Position numbers and translations under genes: made by a program. This document shows, in pieces, positions 53,404-63,961 of a stretch of 64,000 nt of DNA (positions are counted from its first letter, which is position 1; each line of letters starts with the position of its first letter). The stretch comes from Fidelibacterota bacterium (lineage in GTDB: Bacteria; Fidelibacterota; Marinisomatia; Marinisomatales; TCS55). Below the pieces are notes generated by a model. It searched no databases. It was not told the origin of the DNA and was given only the letters and a program-made list of their open reading frames with translations. The stretch lies in assembly GCA_029936965.1 (NCBI GenBank), contig JAPYRG010000006.1, forward strand, positions 29,558 through 93,557, read 5' to 3'.

Positions 53404-53571
53404 TTAGTTTGATTTATCAAGAAAAAGATTTGCCATATAAAAAATTATTGCACCAATAACTAAAGATGATAACTCTATATCCATATTACGTAATCGTATT
53501 CCTATTACAAAGCCAGAAATTATAATTATCATCGCAAATAATTGAACTCCTCTAAGAAAAGCGTATCGCAT
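53404..53571 (-). CDS. Small two-helix membrane protein
   Basis: 55 aa from MRYAFLRGVQLF at the ATG 53569-53571. The frame runs further upstream to 53622 but that part lies inside the next gene. Two hydrophobic segments (6-24 and 32-50). It overlaps the end of the FAD oxidoreductase gene by 20 bases, so it is probably translated with it. Family not recognised; could be an accessory or unrelated short envelope protein. Confidence 0.5.
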   Translation of the reverse strand: MRYAFLRGVQLFAMIIIISGFVIGIRLRNMDIELSSLVIGAIIFYMANLFLDKSN

Positions 53572-54616
53572 ATTGATTAGTAAGTTTAATACTTTTAATA
53601 ATTTTTTTCCAATTCCAATCATATGCTGCTCTTAAAATATTTAAAGGTTCTTTACTTTTTTCAAATCTAGCTACCCAATATTGAGCATTATTAATTGATA
53701 AGTTTTCAAATAATAATCTGTTAGCGAATGAAATTCTTCTCTTAATATTTAATTCCCGATTAATAATCTTCGATTGGAAATTTTTACCAGACAATTTATA
53801 TGCAGCCGAAAGTCCAGAATACATTGCAATCCTCATACCAAAACCAAATAAATAATCTTGATAACCACCCGCTTCACCAATCTTAATAGGATTTTTTATA
53901 TCCCAGAGATTTGGAAGATTAAAACTACCACGGTTAGCATATGTACTTTTAACCTTGAAATCAAACCCAAGTGTTCTAAAATATTGAATACAAGGACTTA
54001 ATGGATCATTTCCTCTTGCGCTTTTCTTGAATGCTGTTGCCATAGTACCAAAACCATCATTAATAATTAAATATGCATAACCTCTTGGTGCAAATTCTTT
54101 TCCAAGTAATAGATGTACTTGGTTTGGTAAATCAGTTACAATTTGGGCTCCACGTATATATGCTGCAGCACGATATGCCCCTGTTGCATTTATATCTGCT
54201 GTTGAAATATCATGATTTTGATTAAATAAGAATTTAACATTTAAGCTATTACATATTTCTGCCAAGTAATTATCAAATGAATCACTAGAAGTGCCTCGCT
54301 TAACTATATAAAAAAAAGGTTCTTGGGATTTAATTTTAACCGGTTTTATACCATTTAAATGAACAAAAAATTCAAATATAGGGAATTTGGGAATACCATT
54401 AAAATCTATACCACATTCTGCAATTGATTCGGGTAAATTCTTTGATAATATCCAGTTTTCTATACCTTCTAAATCTCCATCTCTTGAAGCGCCAATACTA
54501 TCGTTTTTTTCATAAATAATTACAGATTTACCAAATTTAGATAAATTAATAGCAGCTGTCATTCCACCAATTCCAGCACCAACAATATGGGTTTTAGAAT
54601 TTTCTTTTATTATCAA
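53552..54616 (-). CDS. FAD-dependent oxidoreductase, geranylgeranyl-reductase-like
   Basis: 354 aa. FAD motif HIVGAGIGGMTAAINLSKFGKSVIIYEKN at the N-terminus, then GDLEGIENWILSKNLPES, and a GEAGGYQDYLFGFGMRIAMYSGLSAAY motif with the second FAD-binding Gly-Asp-like segment. This pattern recurs in flavoproteins that reduce polyprenyl chains or hydroxylate aromatic rings. The specific substrate cannot be decided. Located after serA and ahead of a small membrane protein. Confidence 0.8.
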   Translation of the reverse strand: MIIKENSKTHIVGAGIGGMTAAINLSKFGKSVIIYEKNDSIGASRDGDLEGIENWILSKNLPESIAECGIDFNGIPKFPIFEFFVHLNGIKPVKIKSQEPFFYIVKRGTSSDSFDNYLAEICNSLNVKFLFNQNHDISTADINATGAYRAAAYIRGAQIVTDLPNQVHLLLGKEFAPRGYAYLIINDGFGTMATAFKKSARGNDPLSPCIQYFRTLGFDFKVKSTYANRGSFNLPNLWDIKNPIKIGEAGGYQDYLFGFGMRIAMYSGLSAAYKLSGKNFQSKIINRELNIKRRISFANRLLFENLSINNAQYWVARFEKSKEPLNILRAAYDWNWKKIIKSIKLTNQYAIRFS

Positions 54617-54631
54617 AGATTAATTAAATAT

Positions 54632-56221
54632 TTAACAAATAATTTGTTGTACAGATAAAATTTCCGGTATTTCAATTAATAATTGAATAACGGAAGAAGG
54701 AACTTCTGCGTCTAATCTTATTACTGCAAAAGCTTCATCCATTTCAGTTGCATTACTTAAAAGATATGCGCCTATATTAATTTTATGTTCACCTAATAGC
54801 GTTCCAACTTTTCCAATTACACCTGGCACATCTTCATTTTTAACAAATAAAAGGTTCCCTATGGGATTTATATCCATATCATATCCTAGAATATTAACTA
54901 ATCGCAGTTGGTTGCCATCAAAAACGCTTCCATCAAGCATATTTTCCATATTATCAAATACTACACAAGAATTAATGAGGTTAGTATATGATCCATCTTC
55001 GTTATTTGCCCCATATTCAATAATTATACCTCTTTCTTTCGCAAGAAATTCAGCATTAATAAAATTTACTCTATCAGGAATCCGATCATTTAATAACCCT
55101 TTAATAAAAGCCAACATAAATGGTTTAAAATCATCGAATGGTCCCTGAACATGTACTTTCACTTTTTGAATAGCGCCTTGAGCTAATTGCCCTTGAATAG
55201 TACCCATTTTTTCTGCGAGTAATAAATGAGGCTGTATTTGTTTTAATATATTCATATCACTGATAGGAATATTTAATGCATTTGAAAGCTTATTATTAAT
55301 TATATAATCACGAACTAATTCACAAATCGTTACGGATACGCCTTCTTTAGCTTCTTTGGTGGAAGCGCCAAGATGAGGAGTCATAAGAATATTATTAATC
55401 TTAGTAAAAGGATGGTCTTTTTCAATAGGCTCCTGCACAAAAACGTCTATCGCAGCACCAGCAATTGTCCCTTCTTTAACTGCAACAGCCAAATCTTCTT
55501 CATTAATAATTCCTCCACGAGCAACATTTATTATCATAGCTGTTGATTTCATCATCTTGATTCGTTCTAAATCAAACATATTATTCGTAGAATCAAGTTT
55601 GGGTACATGTACTGTAATAAAGTCAGATTCTTTGGTCAAAGTATCTAAATCAGTAAATGTAATATCGCCTGAGCTAAAAACATTGTCAGTTATATATGGA
55701 TCATAACCTATTACTCGCATACCAAATGATAAACACCTAGTCATCACTTCTCTGCCAATTTTCCCTAGACCAACTATGCCTATCGTTTTATTTCTAAGCT
55801 CAGTTCCAACAAGATTATTACGATCCCACTTTCCAGCATTAAGCCTTTGATTACCAATAGAAATATTTCTAGCTAAGGATAGCATAATACCAATAGTATG
55901 CTCAGCCGCTGATACTGTATTTACATCTGGAGTATTCATTACAATAATTCCTTTTTGAGTGGCTGAAGGAATATCAATATTATCTACACCAACACCAGCA
56001 CGTCCAATGACCTGTAATTTTTTAGCTGCATGAATTAAATCTTCATCAATTACTGTTCCGCTACGAATAATCCATCCATCAATTTCTGAAACTATATTTA
56101 ACATATCTTTTTTATTAGCATCAGTATTATATACAACTTTTATATTTGCATCTTTTAACACCGAAATACCAGCATCTGATAGTGGATCAGTGACAAGAAT
56201 TTGTATCACTTTATCTTTCAT
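54632..56221 (-). CDS. serA: D-3-phosphoglycerate dehydrogenase
   Basis: 529 aa, the long type with an allosteric substrate-binding domain. NAD motif [16 protein letters not shown], catalytic Arg/Glu/His region [13 protein letters not shown] and [12 protein letters not shown] (His), then the intervening domain (about 320-450) and a C-terminal ACT domain ([26 protein letters not shown]). It converts 3-phosphoglycerate to 3-phosphohydroxypyruvate, the first step of serine synthesis; serine probably feeds back through ACT. Its start overlaps the aconitase stop by 11 bases. Confidence 0.95.
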   Translation of the reverse strand: MKDKVIQILVTDPLSDAGISVLKDANIKVVYNTDANKKDMLNIVSEIDGWIIRSGTVIDEDLIHAAKKLQVIGRAGVGVDNIDIPSATQKGIIVMNTPDVNTVSAAEHTIGIMLSLARNISIGNQRLNAGKWDRNNLVGTELRNKTIGIVGLGKIGREVMTRCLSFGMRVIGYDPYITDNVFSSGDITFTDLDTLTKESDFITVHVPKLDSTNNMFDLERIKMMKSTAMIINVARGGIINEEDLAVAVKEGTIAGAAIDVFVQEPIEKDHPFTKINNILMTPHLGASTKEAKEGVSVTICELVRDYIINNKLSNALNIPISDMNILKQIQPHLLLAEKMGTIQGQLAQGAIQKVKVHVQGPFDDFKPFMLAFIKGLLNDRIPDRVNFINAEFLAKERGIIIEYGANNEDGSYTNLINSCVVFDNMENMLDGSVFDGNQLRLVNILGYDMDINPIGNLLFVKNEDVPGVIGKVGTLLGEHKINIGAYLLSNATEMDEAFAVIRLDAEVPSSVIQLLIEIPEILSVQQIIC

Positions 56222-58472
56222 TTTCTCGAATCAAATTAAGTGCAGATCCTGCTTGGAACCAAGCTATCTGTGTATCATTATACGTATGCTTACAATTAAT
56301 AATATCAATACTTGAATCCATATGATTAACTTCTAAAGCAATGTTTCTTCCAGGTGCTATCTGATCAAGATCAAGAAATGTAAAAGAATCATCTTCTAAA
56401 ATCTTATCATAATCAGAAGGGTCAATAAATGTAAGAGCCAACATTCCCTGTTTTTTAAGGTTAGTTTCATGAATTCTTGCAAATGATTTTACAAGAATTA
56501 CCAGTACACCTAAATGCCTGGGCTCCATAGCAGCATGCTCTCTGGAAGAACCTTCTCCATAATTCTCATCCCCCACTACAATAGAGATAATGTTGTTTTT
56601 TTTATAATATCTTTGTACTTGTGGAACTGGACCATAATCTCCAGTAAGTTGATTCTTCACTAGGTTAGACTTATTGTTAAAATAATTGATTGCTCCAGTT
56701 AACATATTGTCAGAAATATTATCTAAATGACCACGATATTTTAACCAGGGACCCGCCATAGATATATGATCAGTAGTACATTTTCCTTTTGCTTTAATTA
56801 ACAATCTCAAGTCACTTAGATTATTTCCTTCCCATTTTGAAAAAGGAGTAAGCAATTGTAATCGTTTTGATTCAGGGTTTACAATAACCTCATTCGAAAC
56901 ACCATTTTTGTCAGGACCCTGATAACCTAGGTCTTCAACTTCAAATCCATTAACAGGTAATTCTAAACCAATTGGTGGTTCTAGTATTACTTCTTCTAAA
57001 TTGTCATTTATTAAAGTGTCTTTCATTGGATTAAATGATAAATCTCCTGAAATAGCAAGTGCAGTTACAAGCTCTGGCGATCCAACAAAAGCATATGTAT
57101 TGGGATTACCATCATTTCGCTTAGCAAAGTTTCTATTAAATGATGTAACAATTGTATTTTTCTTATCTGGATCATCTGAATGCCTGTTCCATTGTCCAAT
57201 ACATGGGCCACAAGCATTTGCCAAAATAATACCTCCGATTTTTTTAAATATGCTAAGATACCCATCTCTATTTACTGTATGGCGGACTTGCTCGCTTCCA
57301 GGTGTTATTGTAAAATCGCTTTTAACGGTAAGGTTCTTATCTATTGCTTGCTTTGCTATGCTAGCAGAACGAGAAATGTCTTCATATGATGAATTTGTAC
57401 ATGATCCAATTAGACTAACTTCAATCTTGGTTGGCCAATTATTCTTTTTCGCGGCTTTGGCCATTTGAGATATCGGCGTTGCTCTATCTGGAGTAAATGG
57501 ACCATTTAAATGAGGCTCTAAATCAGATAAATTAATTTCTATCACTTGATCAAAATACGATTCCGGATCAGAGTAAACTTCCTTATCAGCTTGTAAATAT
57601 TCTTTATAATTATCTGCTAATTCTACAACTTCAGAACGTCCAGTAGCTTGAAGATATTTGGTCATATTTTCATCATAGCCAAAAATAGATGTTGTTGCGC
57701 CTATTTCTGCACCCATATTACATATTGTACCTTTTCCAGTGCATGAAAGATTCTTAGCGCCAGGACCAAAGTATTCTACTATTGCACCTGTACCTCCTTT
57801 TACAGATAATAAACCTGCAACTTTTAATATAACATCTTTAGAAGATGTCCACCCGTTTAATTCACCTATAAGTTTGATACCTATTAATTTTGGAAATAAT
57901 AATTCCCATGGCATACCTGCCATAACATCAACAGCATCTGCACCACCTACTCCAATAGCAATCATCCCCAATCCTCCCGCATTAACCGTATGGCTATCTG
58001 TTCCTATCATCATGCCTCCAGGAAAAGCATAATTTTCAAGAATGACTTGGTGAATTATTCCTGCACCAGGCTTCCAAAAACCAATCCCGTATTTGTTAGA
58101 TACTGATTCTAAAAAATCATATACCTCCCCATTTGTATCCAAAGCAACTGATAAATCTTTTTGTGCATTAACTTCTGCCTGAATAAGATGATCGCAATGA
58201 ACTGTTGTAGGCTTTGCTACTTTATTCTTACCTGTCATCACAAATTGCAACAATGCCATTTGAGCTGTTGCATCCTGCATGGCAACCCGATCTGGAGCAA
58301 ATTCAACATATGATTTAGTTCTAAGAAATTCAGCATCAAATTTTAATTCAAATAGGTGGCTATATAAAATCTTTTCAGTATAAGTCAAGGGACGTTTAAG
58401 TATATTCTTTACAAAATCTACTCGCTCTGATAGACCAGTATAAAAATCTTTGATTATTTCAAAATCAAACAT
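56211..58472 (-). CDS. acn: Aconitate hydratase
   Basis: 753 aa, the mitochondrial-type aconitase length. Cluster cysteines are in [16 protein letters not shown] and [11 protein letters not shown]; active-site blocks include [15 protein letters not shown] and [13 protein letters not shown]; the swivel domain contains [14 protein letters not shown] and [17 protein letters not shown]. It interconverts citrate and isocitrate in the TCA cycle. Overlaps serA downstream. Divergent from porU across 134 bases. Confidence 0.95.
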   Translation of the reverse strand: MFDFEIIKDFYTGLSERVDFVKNILKRPLTYTEKILYSHLFELKFDAEFLRTKSYVEFAPDRVAMQDATAQMALLQFVMTGKNKVAKPTTVHCDHLIQAEVNAQKDLSVALDTNGEVYDFLESVSNKYGIGFWKPGAGIIHQVILENYAFPGGMMIGTDSHTVNAGGLGMIAIGVGGADAVDVMAGMPWELLFPKLIGIKLIGELNGWTSSKDVILKVAGLLSVKGGTGAIVEYFGPGAKNLSCTGKGTICNMGAEIGATTSIFGYDENMTKYLQATGRSEVVELADNYKEYLQADKEVYSDPESYFDQVIEINLSDLEPHLNGPFTPDRATPISQMAKAAKKNNWPTKIEVSLIGSCTNSSYEDISRSASIAKQAIDKNLTVKSDFTITPGSEQVRHTVNRDGYLSIFKKIGGIILANACGPCIGQWNRHSDDPDKKNTIVTSFNRNFAKRNDGNPNTYAFVGSPELVTALAISGDLSFNPMKDTLINDNLEEVILEPPIGLELPVNGFEVEDLGYQGPDKNGVSNEVIVNPESKRLQLLTPFSKWEGNNLSDLRLLIKAKGKCTTDHISMAGPWLKYRGHLDNISDNMLTGAINYFNNKSNLVKNQLTGDYGPVPQVQRYYKKNNIISIVVGDENYGEGSSREHAAMEPRHLGVLVILVKSFARIHETNLKKQGMLALTFIDPSDYDKILEDDSFTFLDLDQIAPGRNIALEVNHMDSSIDIINCKHTYNDTQIAWFQAGSALNLIRENER

Positions 58473-58606
58473 AGTAAAATTTTAACCTTTCTAACGAATT
58501 GGAACTGAAATACTAAATAATCGTAATTAATATAATATAAAAAATACATCATTAAATCGTCATAATTCAAACTCAATAGGCCCAAAATATCTAAATTCAG
58601 ATATCG

Positions 58607-61600
58607 ATGAAGTTAATTAAAAGAATTCTACCAATAATATTATTAGCGAATATATTTGCAGAAATTGATTACTCAGTTATACAATCAAATGAACATGAAC
58701 TAATTCTTGAAGTAAATCTTAATTTAATATCAGAGGAAGATCTTAAACCAATATCTGTACTAATAGGTTTGCCAGATCAGGAATATCCAGAATTATTAAT
58801 TGAATATGGAAAAATTTATAATATTTCTAACAGTTGGTATGTGCCAGAACATAATGGTATAAAATGGATTAATATTCAAAAGTTGCAAAATTTAAATGTT
58901 GCAACTTTGCAAATAGATCCTAAAGAGGATAGAAATCAATATTATAAACAGATCAGGATAACCTGTCTCTTTAAGAAAAATATATCTAATAATAAATCTC
59001 CAAATAATAATCAAAAAAAATTTCTAGAACATCGTGTAATTAATTGGCCTATAGCAAAACAATGGATAAAACCATTTTATAAGAAAAAAATGAATAAGGT
59101 ATTATCCGCAAATGGACAATGGGTTCGATTTAAAATTTCAGATGATGGAATGTATACAATTCCTGTAATTTCAATAATAAATAGTGGACTAGAACTATCC
59201 AATCGCGATCCAAGATGTTTTAAGTTATACACAAATTCTAGTCTAGGGAGAGATCGTAGTAATAATATAACCGAGATAATAAACTATAAACAGATTAGTG
59301 ACAATTTAATTGAGATAGGTATTTATTTCCTTGGAGAAGATGATGGAGAGCTTGATAGTGAAGATCAAATTATTTTCTATGGTAGAGGTGCAAGCGGTAT
59401 AAATAATCAGGGTTTAAATATAAATCATCAAAAAAATCTATACTTTGACAAAAATAATTATTGGCTTTTTATTCCTGATGAAAATACAACCTATGGTAAA
59501 AGGATAAATGAACTAGAATCTCCTACAAACACTGCATTATCAATAAACTATGGAGTGTCAACTTTTTATCATGAAAACGATTTAATTAACCCATTTGCAG
59601 GTGGTCTATCTTGGGCTGGTGCAACGATCCAAAATGGCAGTTCTAATACAATAGTTACATCGATGGATTCACCAAATTCATCAATAGATGTTACTACAAC
59701 TGTTGGATTTTTGGGAAACTCATCATCTATTGAGACACAAGGAAACCCTAATCATTTAATTGATATTTACCATCAATCAATGAACGAATTACAAGCATCA
59801 AAGTCTTGGGTCGGATTAGTTAAAACTAGTACAACTTTTAACTTTTCAGGAAATAGATTGAATAATGGAGCAAACTTATTTATTCTAAAAAACTCATCTA
59901 GTAATAATTATTCTCAGCCGCATTTTGACTATATTTTCGGGCAATATGGTAGAAATCTAGATGATATAAATATTCCTTATGAGTTTTTTTCACCTATTCA
60001 TAGTAATTCTATTAGATTTCAATTTAATACTCAATCTGAAATCATTGTTTGGGAAATAACTGATATTTCATCACCAAAACTAGTTATTCAAAATATAGAT
60101 AATTCTAGCATGTATTTTGACACTATATTGCCAGAAGATACTTTATCGCGCTATAGTGTTTTTTCATTATCTACATTAAATATTATTAATGAACTTGATT
60201 TAGTTGAAAATATATCTTTCAATAGCTACAGAACCAATAGGTCAGGCGTTAATCATCTAATTATTGGCCCAATAGAATTTGCTGATGCATCCGCATCATT
60301 GGTGTCACATCGAGTTAGTTCGGAATATATCTATCTAGAACAAATTTATAATGAATTCTCTGGAGGAAATGAAGATCCAGTCGCAATAAGAGATTTTATT
60401 CAATGGACACAAGAATACTGGCAAGAACCTAAGCCATATACTCTTTTATTAATGGGTGATGCAGATTATGATTATCGAAATATAACTCAGCAATCCAGTA
60501 TTAAAGTACCTACAATTGAAATAGGTTATAGTAATAACCATAGAGCTACTGATGATCGTTTAGCTGCATATAATGGATTAATACCAGATATTGCAATCGG
60601 TCGCTATCCTGCGAAATCATCAGAAGATGTTTCAGCATTTGTAGAAAAGATTATCCAATACGAAACAAATCCTATGTATGGGATGTGGAGACAGCGAGTT
60701 ACATTAGTAGCAGATGACGCTGCAAGACCTGAACCCACTCATGGATCTGTAGCAACTGGAAAAAGTCATACTCAAAACTCTGAAACTATTGCTAATCTTA
60801 TCAGCCCAGGTATTGAAATTAGAAAATTATACATGATGGAATATCCCGAAGTAAGTAATTCATCTCTTTATGGAGTAATAAAACCTGATGCTACTGAAGA
60901 ATTGTTAAATATGCTTTCTGAAGGCACATCTATAATAAACTATATAGGACATGGTTCAGCCCATCAATGGGCTCAAGAAAGATTATTGTATCAAGATGAC
61001 GATTTAAATAATATTAATACAAATGGAATGCTTCCAGTCTGGATAGCAGGAACCTGTTCTTGGGGTCATTTCGATGAAATAGATACTGAGGCTTTTTCAG
61101 AAGAAATCATGCGTATGCAAAATAATGGAGCAAGCGCAATTATTTCTACAACTAGATTAATATCTGTTACTAGTAATGCATATTTTATTAGAGAGATTTT
61201 TAAATCTATTTTTCAAGATGGAGCAATAACAAATGATCCTATTGGGATTATACTGCAATCAGTAAAAGATGGATCTTCAAGTGGCGAACTTTTTCAATTA
61301 TTCGGGGACCCCGCTATGAAGCTTGCATTACCGCAGCATAGCTTAAATATTGTTAATATTAGTCCCGATACTTTACGCACATTAGATACTGCAAGGATTA
61401 ATGGTATTCAAGAAATAAATATTAATGGTTCGGGATTTGGTTTCCTGTCTTTAAATGATGCAGATAGAACAGTTACTAGAGAATACTCAATTAATTCAAC
61501 TTTACAAGAATTAAGCTATACTTTACCAGGAAAAACATTATTTAAAGGTCAATTCTCCTTCAATGGCAGAGACTTTAGTGCAATGATGAGAGTCCCAAAG

Positions 61601-62359
61601 GATATATCCTATTCAGATGAGACAGGAGAAATTAATGTTTATATTATTTTAGAAGATAACCCATCTTTGGAAGCAATAGGTTCAGCGCAAAACATTATAT
61701 TTAAAGGAGGTAACTCAGTTCAGGATATCTCTGGCCCTATTATTTCATTTGAAAAAGAAAATGGTTTTCAATTAAGAAATGGTGACCATTTAGAAAATGA
61801 AGAACAATTATATTTACGACTATCAGATCCAATAGGTATTAACCTTACTGGAGAAATTGGACATGAAATATTGCTTACGGATTTAACCAATAAAAATGAA
61901 TCAGATATAACTCACTTATTTATTTATGATAAGAATAGCATTACAACTGGGAAAATACTTATTAACGAATTAAGTAATGATAATTTACATTTCCAAGTTA
62001 AAGCCTGGGATAATGCTAATAATCCTTCTCAAAAGGACATTAAACTATTTGTTACAGATAATAAAGGTTTAACATTATTTAATGTATTTAATTATCCAAA
62101 CCCATTTAAAAATAATACTCAGTTTAGCTTTGAAATAAATGAATCAGCAGAAATTGAAATTAATATTTATACTTTAGGTGGAAGAAAAGTTAGAAATATT
62201 GATAGAGAATTTTATGAAGCAGGTTATAACTTTATTAATTGGGATGGTAAAGATAAATATGGAGATAATATTGCTAATGGAGTATATCTATATTCACTTA
62301 AAGCAATTAAGGATGGTATTAAAGTATCAAGAATTGGTAAAATAGCTAAATATCAATAA
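58607..62359 (+). CDS. porU: Type IX secretion system sortase PorU-like (C25 peptidase)
   Basis: 1250 aa with a signal peptide. An N-terminal region (1-200) with the PorU-type GQWVRFKISDDGMYTIPV, then the C25 (gingipain-like) domain from about 575 to 900: LIIGPIEF, LLMGDADYDYR, IAIGRYPAKSSEDVSAFV, the catalytic His782 in IGHGSAHQW and Cys817 in AGTCSWGHFD. It ends with a FlgD/type-A-like sorting domain (YPNPFKNNTQFSFEI, WDGKDKYGDNIANGVYLYSL). PorU removes the C-terminal signal of secreted proteins and attaches them to the surface. The PorZ-like protein lies 30 kb away; porV and por ring genes are not in the window. Confidence 0.88.
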   Translation: MKLIKRILPIILLANIFAEIDYSVIQSNEHELILEVNLNLISEEDLKPISVLIGLPDQEYPELLIEYGKIYNISNSWYVPEHNGIKWINIQKLQNLNVATLQIDPKEDRNQYYKQIRITCLFKKNISNNKSPNNNQKKFLEHRVINWPIAKQWIKPFYKKKMNKVLSANGQWVRFKISDDGMYTIPVISIINSGLELSNRDPRCFKLYTNSSLGRDRSNNITEIINYKQISDNLIEIGIYFLGEDDGELDSEDQIIFYGRGASGINNQGLNINHQKNLYFDKNNYWLFIPDENTTYGKRINELESPTNTALSINYGVSTFYHENDLINPFAGGLSWAGATIQNGSSNTIVTSMDSPNSSIDVTTTVGFLGNSSSIETQGNPNHLIDIYHQSMNELQASKSWVGLVKTSTTFNFSGNRLNNGANLFILKNSSSNNYSQPHFDYIFGQYGRNLDDINIPYEFFSPIHSNSIRFQFNTQSEIIVWEITDISSPKLVIQNIDNSSMYFDTILPEDTLSRYSVFSLSTLNIINELDLVENISFNSYRTNRSGVNHLIIGPIEFADASASLVSHRVSSEYIYLEQIYNEFSGGNEDPVAIRDFIQWTQEYWQEPKPYTLLLMGDADYDYRNITQQSSIKVPTIEIGYSNNHRATDDRLAAYNGLIPDIAIGRYPAKSSEDVSAFVEKIIQYETNPMYGMWRQRVTLVADDAARPEPTHGSVATGKSHTQNSETIANLISPGIEIRKLYMMEYPEVSNSSLYGVIKPDATEELLNMLSEGTSIINYIGHGSAHQWAQERLLYQDDDLNNINTNGMLPVWIAGTCSWGHFDEIDTEAFSEEIMRMQNNGASAIISTTRLISVTSNAYFIREIFKSIFQDGAITNDPIGIILQSVKDGSSSGELFQLFGDPAMKLALPQHSLNIVNISPDTLRTLDTARINGIQEININGSGFGFLSLNDADRTVTREYSINSTLQELSYTLPGKTLFKGQFSFNGRDFSAMMRVPKDISYSDETGEINVYIILEDNPSLEAIGSAQNIIFKGGNSVQDISGPIISFEKENGFQLRNGDHLENEEQLYLRLSDPIGINLTGEIGHEILLTDLTNKNESDITHLFIYDKNSITTGKILINELSNDNLHFQVKAWDNANNPSQKDIKLFVTDNKGLTLFNVFNYPNPFKNNTQFSFEINESAEIEINIYTLGGRKVRNIDREFYEAGYNFINWDGKDKYGDNIANGVYLYSLKAIKDGIKVSRIGKIAKYQ

Positions 62360-62364
62360 ATCTT

Positions 62365-62934
62365 ATGTTTCATTTTAATAATATAATCTTGGCTTCCGGT
62401 TCACCACGAAGAAAACAATTGTTAAAACAAATTGGAATCGATTTTACTACAGAGATTAGCGGTATAGATGAATCAATAGAATTTGATCTTTCTCCAGAAC
62501 GTATTGCTAAATATTTTGCAATAGAAAAAGCTAGAAAAATTTCTATTAAATTTCCTAAAGAATTAGTTGTTGGAGCAGATACTATAGTAGTATGTAATAA
62601 AAAAATACTCGGGAAACCTAAAAATGATAAAGAAAGTTTTGATATGCTTTCTATGCTATCTGGAAAAACTCATAAAGTAATTACAGGTGTATCCCTTCAA
62701 TGTTTAGATAAAAGCATAAATAGAACTTTTCATGAAACCACAAAAGTTACATTTATAACTTTAAGTAATAGCTATATATCTTATTATATTAATACTTATA
62801 AACCATTTGATAAGGCTGGAAGCTACGGTATCCAAGATTGGTTTGCAGTATGCGTTAAAAAAATTGATGGCTGCTTCTATAATGTTATGGGGCTTCCTTT
62901 AGCTAAGTTTTGGAAAGAAATAAGTAAATTGTGA
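62365..62934 (+). CDS. maf: Maf family nucleoside-triphosphate pyrophosphatase
   Basis: 189 aa, normal length. NIILASGSPRRKQLLKQIGI is the conserved N-terminal substrate loop; VVGADTIVVCNKKILGKPKN and MLSGKTHKVITGV follow, and DKAGSYGIQDWF is the third family motif. It hydrolyses dTTP/UTP-type or modified nucleotides and is linked to septum formation. Starts 5 bases after the porU stop. Confidence 0.93.
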   Translation: MFHFNNIILASGSPRRKQLLKQIGIDFTTEISGIDESIEFDLSPERIAKYFAIEKARKISIKFPKELVVGADTIVVCNKKILGKPKNDKESFDMLSMLSGKTHKVITGVSLQCLDKSINRTFHETTKVTFITLSNSYISYYINTYKPFDKAGSYGIQDWFAVCVKKIDGCFYNVMGLPLAKFWKEISKL

Positions 62935-62992
62935 TAAATTAGTTTTTCATATTGCTAATGACGTTTAATTTCTACATGATATTATAATTATT

Positions 62993-63817
62993 ATGAGTGA
63001 CCTTCACAAAAAACTTAAGTCTTTAAGGCGCGAACGTAAAATTGATTTAGAAGCAATTGAAAAGCGAACAAAGATAAATATAAAATATTTAAAAGCCATT
63101 GAAAATGGAAAATTTGAAATTTTACCTAGTACTTACATTCGTTTATTTCTTAAAGCATATTGCGTTGAAATAGGAGCTGATCCTATTGATGCTCTTCACC
63201 AGCTAGATGAATTAAATAATAATGGAAAAGAACCCAATAATTCTGATGAGGAAATTTTACCAATAATAGATATAAATAACGATGTTGATGAATCTTCTAA
63301 AATTGAATCATCAAAAAATCTATATCAGAAAAAGTCTGAATGGCTTAAAGGTTTTTCCATGATATTATTACTTCTATTTAGTATATATATAATTAAAAAA
63401 ATTGTTAGTAGCGATGAAAATTTATCTATGGATAAAAATTTTGGTGAAGCATCTTACTTAAATCCAATAACAGATTTTGAATTAATTAATGATTTTATTA
63501 TAGATAAAACAAATAGCGGTTCAATAAACGTACACCCCCCATATATGGTAAAAGTTATATCAAGAAAAGATGATATCTGGATAAGAACAGAGACGGATTC
63601 GACTCTTCCCATTGAAAATATTTTAAATAGCTCTCAGCAGGACAATTTTTCTTTCGTAAAAAGATTTGAATTATTGGTTAATCCTGCAAAAAATATAGAT
63701 ATTTTTTGGAACGGACAGTTGATACCATATCTTGAATCAACAAAACATCCAGCAAAAATATATCTAAATGGAATTAATAGAACTATAACTATTCAACAAT
63801 TCGTACCCCAAAACTAA
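62993..63817 (+). CDS. RodZ-like helix-turn-helix membrane protein
   Basis: 274 aa. An N-terminal HTH_25-type domain (LKSLRRERKIDLEAIEKRTKINIKYLKAIENGKFEILP), one transmembrane helix (about 120-138, FSMILLLLFSIYIIKKIV) and an extracytoplasmic C-terminal region that ends with a beta-rich segment (KIYLNGINRTITIQQF) like the DUF4115 domain. RodZ joins MreB to the elongasome. This member is short but has the standard layout. Follows maf by 58 bases. Confidence 0.82.
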   Translation: MSDLHKKLKSLRRERKIDLEAIEKRTKINIKYLKAIENGKFEILPSTYIRLFLKAYCVEIGADPIDALHQLDELNNNGKEPNNSDEEILPIIDINNDVDESSKIESSKNLYQKKSEWLKGFSMILLLLFSIYIIKKIVSSDENLSMDKNFGEASYLNPITDFELINDFIIDKTNSGSINVHPPYMVKVISRKDDIWIRTETDSTLPIENILNSSQQDNFSFVKRFELLVNPAKNIDIFWNGQLIPYLESTKHPAKIYLNGINRTITIQQFVPQN

Positions 63818-63830
63818 TTTACTACACATT

Positions 63831-63860
63831 GCTACCCACTATTTATAATTAATAGGTAGC
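63831..63860 (+). terminator. Hairpin after the RodZ-like gene
   Basis: GCTAC (63831-63835) pairs with GTAGC (63856-63860), and CTATT with AATAG inside, giving a bulged 10-bp stem. Followed by CTCTCTATAAAT, with few U. Probable terminator of the porU-maf-rodZ run, moderate confidence. Confidence 0.5.
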
Positions 63861-63941
63861 CTCTCTATAAATCACATATTTTTCATATTTTTATCATTAT
63901 TAGCTAAAAATATATTGATATAATTATTCAAACTAAATATA

Positions 63942-63961
63942 TTGTGGGTAGTTGTGGGTAA
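63942..63961. repeat. Tandem TTGTGGGTA(G/A) decamer near the right edge
   Basis: TTGTGGGTAG then TTGTGGGTAA at 63942-63961, two perfect 9-base units. CTACCCAC in the inverse sense occurs at 63832-63839. They lie upstream of whatever gene begins beyond the window. A protein-binding site or promoter element is possible; nothing more can be said. Confidence 0.4.

Noticed and set aside
53572-53622. Longer start for the small membrane protein
   Set aside because: The extra 17 residues overlap the FAD oxidoreductase coding end and precede the more natural ATG at 53569-53571.
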